From: Hysterangium stoloniferum
Taxonomy: Eukaryota; Basidiomycota; Agaricomycetes; Hysterangiales; Hysterangiaceae
Assembly (NCBI GenBank): GCA_015178975.1
Contig: WHVD01000061.1
Span: 62,001-126,000 of the forward strand
Length of the DNA: 64,000 nt
Direction of reading: 5' to 3'
Both the position numbers and the translations under genes were made by a program. The stretch's first letter is position 1; every line of letters starts with the position of its first letter. The notes beneath the pieces are model-generated. The model saw only the letters and a program-made list of their open reading frames with translations, was not told the DNA's origin and made no database searches. Positions 21,805 to 32,671 of this stretch are shown one piece after another.

Positions 21805-23977
21805 TTATACTACATCTATTGGTCTTGGACCTTCAAACTGCGAGGCTATTAGCATAGAATCCAAACTTGAGGAATAGAACTTACGGCCTCTGCAACCTCT
21901 GGACGAGTCACAGTCCCAGCTTCACGCTCTAGGCAGTAACAGACATATAATGCATCTGCGCTGCTTGAATTGTCAGACGGGGTATTGTCGGGGAGGATCA
22001 TGAAGTTACTCACACATCGCCGAGAATGCCGCTACAAAACCAAAAAACGAGGAATGATACCCCTCCGGTAAGAAGAGCACTCAACGGCGCATCTTCTGGA
22101 CGAGATAAAGTGTGCGCGGCGAAGAGATAAGAGGTTAAAGCAAGAAGCATGCTCAGTGATAGTGAAGAATAGGATAAGAGCGTTGGAATAAGGAGATCTG
22201 TTCACAGTCAACTGGTTGGGTTCGGTTTCAAAGGCAAATGAACGTACACGATGGTGCAACAATGTTAGGTCTCTTAATCGAGGTGATTTCACGTACACGA
22301 CGGGACGAGTCGAAGAACGCATCCCCAGTAAGTCCCGCATACGGTAATGTGTAGCCCTCGTAACTGAAAGGCACGAGCGTCTTCGACATTAATACAATTG
22401 GGATCGAAAGAGGATGGAGTGAAGTGGGCATCAAAGGGCTACTCGTTAGCTATACAATATGTGGTAAGCTCACAAATTTGAGACGTGGTTACCGCGTAAC
22501 ATACCCTACGAAGCCCGTGGAGTACAAGAGATACAGAACCAATAATGGCTTGTATAAAAGCCGCAAGACAGATTGTACCGATCGATGGACCCCATGCACG
22601 AGCTAGGCCAGCACGAGTGGCTTGTAACTGATCCGATATAGGATCAGCGGTTTCAACAGTCCTTGAAATCAATGGAATCAGAGAAAACTTGCCCTTGAGC
22701 ATATCGACTCACTGTTTAAAAAACCATGCACCGACAACACCGGCGGCGGCCACACGTAGGATACCTCGAGTGATGCACCAACTCCAAATCCATATGAAAC
22801 AAGTAGCAATCATCATACATATGGCATATGTTTGCATATGCCATTCTTGATTTCCAAAATAACCCACCAGTAGCAGCCGAAATGCAAGGGAAAGGAAGGG
22901 TAATGTACCAACGAGTGCAAGAAAAAGTAGTCCGGGCGAAACTGCAAGAAGGGGTGGATTGGCAATAAGTAGATAAGTGGTGAGGCGGACAACCTCAACC
23001 GTGCGGTTGATTCGAGTGATGTGTGATAAAAATGAGCGGGCGGTAAGGAGTGCCAAGACAAGAGGGACAAGCGAAAAGAGTCGCAGACCAACGGTTGCGC
23101 TCCACGTCGACTTCATATCATCATAGACAAATGATCCTGAAAATGCAGACAGAGCTGAGATAATCAGGGAAATGGGGATGAAGAGGGCTGTAAAAACCAA
23201 AACTGGACGGGCAAAATATCGGAGTAGTAGGATGTACAAATAGGAGAGACATGCACAAAGTACGGTCAAAAATGTGACGAAGGGTATGGTGCGAATAAGG
23301 GTCAAATATGGCGGTGAAGATGGTGTCTAAACGTGTCATAAGGCATGCTCTTCCTCAAAACCAACGCTGCTTACCTTGATGACGAAGAGCGAAAGTACAA
23401 AAGAAAGGAAACATATGCTGAGTGCGGTACACCATAAAATAGTCCAATTTGCATCATTATATCGATGTCTAGGTGTCCTTCCGGGGTCAGGAAGAGAAAA
23501 TATAGACCTCGATACGCCATCCCGAGGGAGAAGGGACTCTGTAAGAGATATACGGTTCGGCGGATGTACTTCGTAGAGCTGAGGGGGCGATAAGACATCT
23601 GATGGGGGAGATGGTGGTGTAGGGGAACGCGAAGGTAATGGTGATGTCTGGTGAGCTAACCAACCACCCTGTGTACTAGGCATCTCAGAGGCAAGCAAGG
23701 GAAACGCCTCCTTAAGAGTGCCTTCTCCTTCCTCCTCGTCGAGCCTCAGATATGGGTCGTCAAGCTCCGCATCTCCTCTGAGACGAGGCTCTCCATGTTC
23801 GTCCAACTCCAGATCATCACGAGACTGCAAAGCTGGACGGAGTCTGTCAATAGAAGATTCACCGTCTTCGGAATCTCGAAAGGAGTAGAACAATGGTTGT
23901 GAAGAGGCTAGCGACGCGCTGGGAGCTACCCTGGCATTAAGAAACTTCGATGCGTATTGTGAAAAGGAAGTAGTCAT
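21805..23977 (-). CDS. PNS1: PNS1/choline-transporter-like (SLC44 family) membrane protein
   Basis: Predicted 623 residues from seven exons: 23375-23977, 22713-23326, 22505-22661, 22248-22449, 22014-22197, 21885-21963, 21805-21837. Introns are 47-55 bp. An acidic, Pro/Ser-rich cytosolic N-terminus of about 180 residues precedes about ten hydrophobic segments starting at WTILWCTALSICFLSFVLSL. Family signatures are GVVGAWFFK, SIGTICLAAFIQAIIGS, GYTLPYAGLTGDAFFDSSRR, and the C-terminal ADALYVCYCLEREAG followed by EVAEAFE. The family is named for choline transport in animals; yeast Pns1 is a plasma membrane protein of unclear substrate. It is transcribed divergently from ATG2 across only 122 bp. 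Family assignment is firm, substrate unknown. Confidence 0.88.
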
Positions 23978-24099
23978 GGAAGACCTAAAGTCAAGCCTTG
24001 TGGGATGGCCAGACAGAGTCGGAGTCTATAGACGCAAGCACTATGAATCGTGTGATTCAGGCTTCCTCCTGTAAGTCATACTCACGTGACTTCCCGCAC
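23978..24099. promoter_or_regulatory. Shared divergent promoter of PNS1-like gene and ATG2
   Basis: The two start codons face away from each other with 122 bp between them, so 5' UTRs and promoters of both genes must lie here or overlap the coding starts. No TATA box is obvious. Confidence 0.6.
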
Positions 24100-27000
24100 A
24101 TGTTCTCCATTCCTACCTGGCAGACGTTTCCTTCAATATTCCTTCCAGCGACTATCCAGCGTCGTTTTGTATCTTTCATCCTCAAGCGGGTACTTGGTCA
24201 TCTAGTTAAACCAGGTCAACTCGACCCTACACAGATCGAGGCGCAGATAGGAAGCGGCCTTGTGGAAGTACACGACGTGGAACTCGACCACGATGTGAGA
24301 ACCTGTGTTAATCAGAGAGCGTGTTATTAAGATCCTTGTATAATAGGCCATTAATAGTCAACTAAGCAGCATTTCACTTCCTTTCACACTTCAGTCAGGC
24401 TCCATTGGCAAGGTATCTGCCTGCCTACCTTGGCCCAATGTACTTACAGCACCTATGGCGCTCTCATTGTCCTCCTTGTCGCTTACTTTGGTTTGTTCCT
24501 CTGGATCTAGGACGACTCATCCTGATACTTCAACTACGAATAATCTTGCTGAGTCTGTTGCTTCCATGGCAGAGTTATTCGTTCACGATGAGCTTACTGA
24601 AGGAGAGAATGAGTTGCTTCAAAAAAGTATCCATGTTGATGAATCTCGTGCATATCGCCCTCCAGGTTCTTTGGACCCATTTTTAAGTACGGAAGATCTG
24701 GAGTCAGGATGTGAACGCGAACATGATGAAGATGACATCGACCATTATTCATCCACACAAGGAGTTTCCCTTATTGCAACTTTGATTGAACGCCTCCTTG
24801 GAAGGTTTGAATTTGACGCTGCTGATACTACTATCCGTTTTATTGTCCCCGCAACGGCAGAGCTTGTCCTCACCTTGGGGCAACTCAGTTATCGAACCGA
24901 GGATAGTCTCACGTCGCCCCCTTCGTCTGATACTGTTCAAGACGGTGGCGTAGTTAGAAGTGTCAGATTAGGCCGTATTTCTGTTTCTACGCGGGATCTC
25001 ACATCATGTTCTACTTCCTCCTCTACGATCTTCCACCAGCGACCGAGCTCGGACTCTGATTCTTCGCTGTCGTCTGATGACGGGGGAGATGAGGCGACAA
25101 TGATGATGATGTCACAAAGTTTGGCTTCCTTGCCACCACAATATTCCTCTCATTCAGTTTCTCTTTCCCCTGAGTCTAGTATGTATCATAGTGCAACATC
25201 TTCCATTCGTAGCCCAAGCCCTGGCATTGATCCTGTCGTAGAATCTAACGCATTCCGCGGCGAAAAGGTTCTCTCTTTGGATCACGGCCCTGATTCGGTC
25301 GTGATCAAGCTTATGACACCACGAGTTGTGGCATCTTCACATTTGGAAACCTCTGCAGATGACAGAAAGCGATCGATACCGTCAGCACACCTTCAGGCTG
25401 TGGATAGATTTCACTTAACCATATCTATAGCTCCTATTGCTATCGCTGTAAATCCGATCCAGGCGACCTCGCTCGTTCATATATGCTCGGCTTTTACAGT
25501 GGCGCAACAGTCCGCACTTACACCGGTGAAGGATGTACGAGTAATCCCGACCAACACACTTGACATTAAGCTTCATGTCAGAAGTTTAACATTTGCTTTT
25601 TTTCTCTCACCTCTCGCCACCACCTCCCAATTACATAGTGATACTCTTAAGGATTTCTTTGCACATCCTGCGTCAACTTCGGCTACACGATCACCTCATT
25701 TCCGCATACATCTGGATACACTTGAGATATCAAGTTTCTCAGAACCTGAGGTCATGGTCGATCCCACTACTGGAATTTCCAAGGCTAACCCCTCTCCCGA
25801 CCAGCAACAGAAGCGGCTTATCCAGGCGCACCTTAATGATTTATGGGCCTTGGCGTTTATATCGAGTCCCACAAGAGGTTTATATGTATCCCCAGTGCTT
25901 ATATCAGATCCATACTTGATCACTCAATACGAGGCCAACGCTCATTTACCATCTTTCGACACCAATGACTGGACGCAGCCACACGATAGCGGAAAAAATG
26001 CAAAATTCAGTCAGTGGCGTGTCCGGCCGCCGCAATTGAAGCGAAAATCCCAGACTGTTTCTACTAACAAACCGGGACATAACGATCATGCCATTCGGGC
26101 CCAGTTCAGCATGGTGAATAGCAAGGACGCAGTCTGTGACATCGAGGTTATTCCTTTGCATTTATTTCTCGACTTAGGGATATTTGAGCATGCTGTGACT
26201 TTCATAAGCCTGATGTCACTAGAAAGGGTGCATGTGAAACAGTCCGATATAGACAACGATGGAACGCCTCCAGCCACGCCCCGAGCAGGGCAACACAATA
26301 ACGCATGGTCCGGGAAAGGAGAAGGTGGGGAGAAAGAACGATTAGAAGATTTACTCATTCAGGACTTCCTTAAAACTGACGATCCAAGATCCGATCTGTA
26401 CCAGACAGTGAGTTTATACTGGTCGCGTTCTCACTTACTAATCTGCGTCCAGGGTGTCAATTTGCATTTTTTGTTAATTCGCACGGAGATTCGTGTTCCC
26501 TCTCCCCCGAGACTGTCGGCTGGCCAGCGATCGGGTGTTATTATATTAGATTTCCATGGTGCTCGGATCTCACATCAAATGGGTTCCACATGGTCAGATT
26601 CTTACGCTGACTCTCTTTCGAGGAGGCAAGCAGTACCCAGACTACTTGGGAAATTGGGCTTGAAGCGATTGATTATCGCCTTGGCACTATCTGCTGGTGA
26701 GTAAAAGCAAATATGAGTGAAATTTATTTTATATCTCTCCGCGTAGAATCAAGGGCGTCAACGTTTCTTTCCATCGCGAGCGGGAATGTCTTTACTCAAG
26801 ATACTCCTTCATCGTTTGGTGTAAGCACATCGTCCACTATACCCCCATTTCCCTCGTCTGGACTTTCCCTATGCCTACGATCTAATGTTATTTCGCTGGA
26901 ACATCCTCATACTACCTCGCCACATATTTCTTCTTCTTACTCTCTAGACTCCCATTTTCCTGTTCTGCATCTGACGCTATCTAAACCCACTCTGGACGGT

Positions 27001-30000
27001 CTGACTTATTGGGTCGATGATCTCACTCAATGTTTGGAGGATATAGAACGAGCTTCGACGTCTGGTGCTAGTGAGAGAAGCAGGGATCCGAGCATGATCG
27101 GTAGCAGATATTTTGGGAATAAAGCGGGGAGTAATGTGAACAGCGAGTTAGGTGATGAAGCTCGTAAGAGCGAGCTTGTGGTCAAAGTTTACATTGGAGA
27201 AGGTCTGTTAAACAGTGCTCGATTCTCGATCCCGACCAGTTGACCTCCATGTTAGCATACATCATGCTTCTTGTACCTCGACAGGGACAAACCGGGGTTT
27301 CTCGTCCTATCGAGTTGAAAATCATGGATACTGATTTTTTAGCTGAGGTCAAACCGGATGGGAATGTAGGTTGATACCATCCATTCTAAGATGCAGATAT
27401 CCCATGGCGCTTCCTTTTACAGGAGGAAACCGTCGTCACTATTGGGTTAATGGATCTTCTGCTATCCGACACTTCATCGTCCGGTGAATCTGTCACAATA
27501 TTGCGGTTGACGATACCTCGAGATGTTGTATGTCCTCCTTGTGGTATTCTCGAAATTTGACGACTTAGTCATTCTCAGTTTACCCCTTCAAAGTCGCTCA
27601 TTAAACTACGATATATCTCAGCCATAGATACCCACACCAACTGCAAAGAATCCAGATTCAAGCTCAGCGTTGCAGGAATTACCTATTATCTAACACCTGA
27701 TGTGGCATGGATAAGCGATCTGGGTTTATTCGCGAAAAATCCGCAAGGTGTAAGACTTGGCCGTTTTTTCTTTTTCTTTGAAAATTAAGCATTTGATAGA
27801 CCTTTGAATCCGTCATTCCAAGTGAAAGAACAAAGGTGTTTGTAAAGCTTACTGATGGATCATTTCACATATCCAGTCACCTGAACTCAGGTGCCGCGGT
27901 GTTGTACATCGGAGAATTGGACTTCACCACTGACTTGATTGGCGACTCCGTCGACACCACCATTGATACAAATATTTCAAACTCATGTGTGCTTTTTATA
28001 GATGAACTAAGCGCCTCTACGTCACTCGATGTCAATCCTGGTGCTGGTGTTCAACTTGGTTCACATCATTGGAAGGTATGCTGTCTCCGGAATAAATTTG
28101 GATCTAATAATTAACAAAACACTGTTTTTCTGCAGCAATATGGGTATGCGCTCTTTGCAGATGTTGATAATGCGGAAGTGCGGATTCGGGTGTTGAATGG
28201 GTTGTCCCCATACCATGAAGTGACTATCGTTTCGCATAATCCATTCCATCCCTTTCTAAGCTTCCCTAAGATTCAAGTGAATAATTGTGCTTTGAAATTG
28301 CATGCATGTGCAGATACGATACCTGCGCTTACATCTTTTATCGGTGGATTGATGGCCACCTTACTTCATAACGAGTTTCGTTTTCTGTTGTTGTGCATAC
28401 CACGTAGCTAATCTTTTCTAGGCGACTTTCATCGAAACAGTCCACTGCTGTACCCTTCAATTATTCAACTTCCGTTCGAAGAGATGTTTTTGGTAAATGA
28501 CTTTTTCACTTGCTCTCATTCTCCCTCATCTATCGTCATCGTAGAGTCTGTAGACGAAAATGCCTTTACACGCATGCCCGATTTTGGACCTGCCCCAGAT
28601 ATGATTTATGATGATCTTCCCAAGAACTCGGAATATCTTAATACGTCTTTTGGTGCAGCTGGGCGTCATCAAGAATTGGAAGGGAGTGATATGCTCGGGG
28701 CTAGACATTCATCACTTGGGTCCACCGTCGGAGGACCGCAATCTACTGAGGATATTATATCAAACTTTGGGGGAGAGACCATTCGGATGCTGGATTCTCG
28801 TGGTATTCGACTGACAGAAGGATATTTCGAAAATATACAGGAAGACACGCCGAACCTTAAAGCAGGGTGTGTGCATAATTCATTATAATTCTATCCGTTT
28901 AAGGTCAGTCTCTTGACACACGCATCAGTTACGACAATTCCCAGCTTGCTATCCGCGTCCAAAACTGTAACTTAACCATATCCCTGTATGACGGGTATGA
29001 TTGGCTGCGAACTCGACAGACGATCGAACAGGAGGTGAAAGCAATCAGGCGTCGTCTGGTGAAAATAAGGCAGCTACTTGCTAGCGGTCAAACACCGGAC
29101 GATAGCATAGAGCGTACCAGTGCTGTATTATTCAATTCCGTCTCTATTGGCCTACCGGATGACCCGGAAGATTTGGAGCCTATCGCTTTGATGGCAGCTA
29201 TCGACCGCGAGCTGAATGAGGATGATAGTAATGATGAAGCAAGTCAAAGCTCTTGGCAATCATTTAAACCACAGTCACAGCAACATACCCGACAAACGGC
29301 GCGATTTCGAGGGAGAAAGTTAGACCGATCAAAAGGCTCACAGATTGACTTCCGCTTCTTTGGCATCCAGGTCGATATGGATCGATTTCAACCGACTGAT
29401 GATCTCGTTTCTAGAAGCCTTATCGCAATCAGAGACGTAGAGATTCTAGACCATATTAAGACATCCACTTGGAAGAAGTTTCTTACCGAGCTTCGAACCG
29501 ATTTTCGAGGTAATCAGCGCGAGACCGACTCTAATATGGTCCGTATAGAGTTGCGTATGGTTCGCCCTGTCCCAAAGCTTCCAAGCGAGGAAGGTCGATT
29601 GCGAGTATGTCATGATTTTTCCTTCGAGAGGGGCCATCTGATCACACATATTAAGGCCAAGATTCTACCTATCAAGTTGCATGTTGATCAGGATGCTTTG
29701 GACTTCATGAAGAAATTTTTTAGTTTCAAGAATCAACCAATGGCGCCTGTGACGCCAGAGCCTGCGAAAGATCAATTATACTTCCGTAAGTTCTTTGTAA
29801 ACCCAACATTAGAATGCTGAGACGAGTGGGATATTCTTCAGAACATGTGGAAATATTCCCGGTGGATCTTAAACTCGACTACAAACCGAAGAGGGTCGAT
29901 TATAAAGCACTACGAGAGGGAAAGACCATCGAACTCATGAATTTTTTCCACTTCGATGGCTCTGAGATAACACTCAGGCACATAACACTCTCAGGGGTAT

Positions 30001-30802
30001 GTTTAACAACTACTGGAAACTTCATAATTTATGCATTTTGAATCAGATTGCAGGTTGGCCGCGACTTTTCGACACACTTAATGACCTTTGGACGCCAGAT
30101 GTCAAAGCAAATCAGCTGGCAGATATCATCTCTGGCGTATCGCCTGTCCGGTCATTTGTCAACGTCGGTGCAGGTGTTGCTGATTTAGTTCTTCTACCTA
30201 TCGCCCAGTACAAGAAAGACAAGCGAGTTGTTCGAGGAGTCCAGAAAGGAGCAACCTCATTTATTAAATCTACTGCAATGGAAGCGGTTAAACTTGGTGC
30301 TCGGTTAGCCACTGGCACACAAGTAATATTGGAGCAAGCAGAAGTTGTTCTGGGAGGCCAAGGTCAATTTAAGGATACAATAATGGCAGAAGCATTACAA
30401 TCTCCTCGTTTTGGCGGCGATGACGACGAAGATGTGGTAGATCTTATCAGCAGATACGCTGACCAACCTCAGGATGTTCGTGAGGGGATGCAGTCGGCTT
30501 ACAAGAGTCTCAGTAGAAATCTGAACTCTGCTGCTCAAACCATCCTCGCCATTCCCATGGAGGTGTATGAACGTTCTGGCAGTGAAGTATGTTTAAATCA
30601 GTCTTGACTGTTATTCTTATCTAATCTCATCATTTTGTGACTACAGGGTCCTGTGCGTGCGGTAATACGCGCTGTTCCCATAGCAGTCCTTAAGCCAATG
30701 ATCGGAGCAAGCGAAGCAGTAAGCAAGACTTTATTTGGGCTGCAAAATACTATGGACCCAAATGTAAAGCACGATAATGAGGCTAAGTATAAGCAACGAT
30801 AA
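24100..30802 (+). CDS. ATG2: Autophagy-related protein 2 (lipid-transfer protein)
   Basis: Predicted 1985 residues from 15 exons: 24100-24294, 24347-26407, 26453-26696, 26747-27202, 27256-27365, 27423-27527, 27579-27749, 27800-28075, 28136-28374, 28422-28492, 28545-28866, 28929-29785, 29842-29996, 30047-30586, 30647-30802. Atg2 bridges ER and the growing phagophore and moves phospholipids, with Atg18 and Atg9. The N-terminal chorein-like region ([20 protein letters not shown], then [17 protein letters not shown]) is at about residues 15-75. Conserved later motifs are [20 protein letters not shown] (about residue 1435), [39 protein letters not shown] and the ATG_C block [20 protein letters not shown] near residue 1780. 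All exon phases agree. Length exceeds yeast Atg2 (about 1600), as common in basidiomycetes. Exon 9-10 junction is the least certain. Confidence 0.95.
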
Positions 30803-30907
30803 TCATCAGTAGACTCCCACATCATATGATTTCCATTGTACTATCCATGACACGCATCGCCCAATTTGTATTTTATATAGCAGGAAATATACACATGACG
30901 AGGAAAA
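30803..30907. terminator. Convergent 3' ends of ATG2 and RLP24
   Basis: The stop codons are 105 bp apart, so the two transcripts must share or over-run this segment for polyadenylation. A TATATAG/TGTATTTTATA AT-rich stretch at about 30866-30885 could serve polyadenylation on either strand. Confidence 0.4.
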
Positions 30908-31691
30908 TTAATCCACTTCCATTCCCATCGATCGCCCCGAACCTTCCACAAGAGCAGACGGTCGTTTTGCTGATACAACAATTTTTTGGCGCACTTTCGA
31001 CTTTTCTTCGACAACAACCGGCTGCAAAAGCTTGACAGATTGGCGAGATAGTTGTTTTTTGGTGCGTGCGGCGCGGAGCTTCTCTCGACTTGCCGCCATT
31101 CTGAAAAGTTTCAATGAGTATGGGACACAGGCAAAAGGAGGCAAGAGGACTGAACCATACCTGTGTTTCCAGAACATGTGTTCTCTCCGACTTCTGATCT
31201 CTGCGACACGTTTCATGGCCTTCATTGTTGTTTGGACTAGCTCACGGTCGTAGCGTACTGGCACATTTCGTCGCTTCTCAAATTCAATTGTTGCATCCTA
31301 GACAACGTCACAAACGTTCTTTATGGATGAGAGAGGAGTGTACTGACAATTGTCATCTCTTTACCAGCAGCTTTTCGGAACGCTTTTGTCCAGCGAACCT
31401 TGCGGGGATTGCGTTTCATTCTGTAAGTTGATGAGCCCAGTGTCCACATACTCGTAACCGCGACTATTCACTTAAAGTTTTTATGACACCTGTGCACGAA
31501 AAATTAACAATCTAAGTGCAACGTATAGGTCGGAAACGTACTTCGATGTGCAAAAGCGAAATACTTTGGCGTCATTTCGCACAAATGCAGAGCCTGCTGT
31601 ACATTAGCTGGAACACTTTTTCCACTATATATCACATACCATGACCCGGATACACATTTGTGGAGCAAAAGTAACACTTCTCAATCCGCAT
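30908..31691 (-). CDS. RLP24: Ribosome biogenesis protein RLP24
   Basis: Predicted 174 residues from six exons: 31640-31691, 31542-31593, 31472-31489, 31348-31420, 31161-31297, 30908-31100. Rlp24 is the ribosomal-protein-L24-like factor on pre-60S particles; it recruits the AAA-ATPase Drg1 and is exchanged for eL24 in the cytoplasm. The N-terminus [18 protein letters not shown] gives the first zinc cysteine pair and FCTSKC the second; [20 protein letters not shown] and [18 protein letters not shown] are the family hallmarks. The C-terminal tail is basic. Exon 3 is a microexon of 18 nt encoding CHKNF, without which the zinc motif would be broken. All introns are GT-AG, 46-60 bp. It converges on ATG2. 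Confidence 0.92.
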
Positions 31692-31773
31692 GTTTACAAT
31701 CGGTGGCGTAAACTACAAATTCTTGACACTCGACCAAGGTCAGAGAGAAAAATGTTACAGTGTGACCGTGACA

Positions 31774-32420
31774 CTAATGACCGCGCCTTGCCTCTGCCAA
31801 ACATGCCTCCTCCATTCCCTTTAACCAAACAACGTCTATGCCTGCGTTCTTCAGCTTTTGTGCACCCTCACAAATAACAAAATCATCTGGTTCGCTGACC
31901 CCAATAAAACATCTTGAGATCTGGGCCTGGATCAGGGCATCTGCGCATGACGGGAGACCAGACGTCCTCACGGAGCAAGGTTCCTAAGTCAAATGTCAGT
32001 TATTTAGCGACAAATCACCCGCGTGCGGAGAAGTAAATATTTTGAAACCATTGTGGTGTAAACGTCTGCTTGTCTTAATAGCTCTTTTCTCCGAGGAACT
32101 TCGTGTTCTACACCGAACGAACGTTGCAGGTCTTCATCAGTCAAAGAGTATACTTTTGACAATGCGTTTGCCTCCGCATGCGTATTGCCTGGGATTTCGC
32201 GAGAATATCCGGTGGAGAGCAGGGTGGGTGGGCTTTGAGGATCCGGCCAGTGTGCTACTATGACACACCCGACACAGAATGCGGTAGGTACTGCTTGACA
32301 CTTCTGCGCTTCTTCGAGGGCTTTTTGAAGAAAATCGTGGTGTATTGCTAAGAAGTGGAAGTCAATACGATAGTGTCTGCTATACCGAATTTATGTACTT
32401 AGTTCAGGATTGTCAGGCAT
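31774..32420 (-). CDS. CMP/dCMP-type zinc deaminase, Rib2-like (riboflavin pathway candidate)
   Basis: Predicted 176 residues from three exons: 32399-32420, 32049-32347, 31774-31983, with introns of 51 and 65 bp. Starts MPDNPELTIHHDFLQKALEEA. The zinc-binding deaminase signature is present: GNTHAEANAL supplies the His and catalytic Glu, EPCSVRTSGLPSC the two cysteines, with nine residues between them. The following ISRCFIGVSEPDDF and AGIDVVWLKG match the strand and substrate-loop pattern of pyrimidine deaminases acting on riboflavin intermediates (DRAP deaminase, RibD/Rib2). A dCMP deaminase or a tRNA deaminase is less likely from the PC-x9-C spacing. No reductase or pseudouridine synthase domain is attached. 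The gene stops 82 bp upstream of the RLP24 start, same strand. Confidence 0.78.
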
Positions 32421-32671
32421 TACTTGGTAACGAACTCAAGTCAACAGTTAGAACTCAGCCGTTTAGTATGTGGTTTGCTGACTCGAAAATGATTACTTTA
32501 ATTGTGCACGTGCACATATGTACTCCAGTATAAGTACCAATGTATATCCAAAATTTCGCATCCGCCAGCTACTAAAGCAGGGATATTGTGTACAATGACT
32601 GCATAGAAAGAGCATAAATCTGACTGCTAAAAAGAGTGTAAATCCGCTTCAGGAATTTCCAATCCGTCGCC
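32421..32671. other. Spacer between GLT1 end and the deaminase gene
   Basis: 251 bp with no coding signal; carries the deaminase promoter and the GLT1 polyadenylation region, both on the minus strand. Confidence 0.4.

Noticed and set aside
31032..31253. Plus-strand frame opposite RLP24
   Set aside because: Antisense shadow of exons with strong RLP24 identity.
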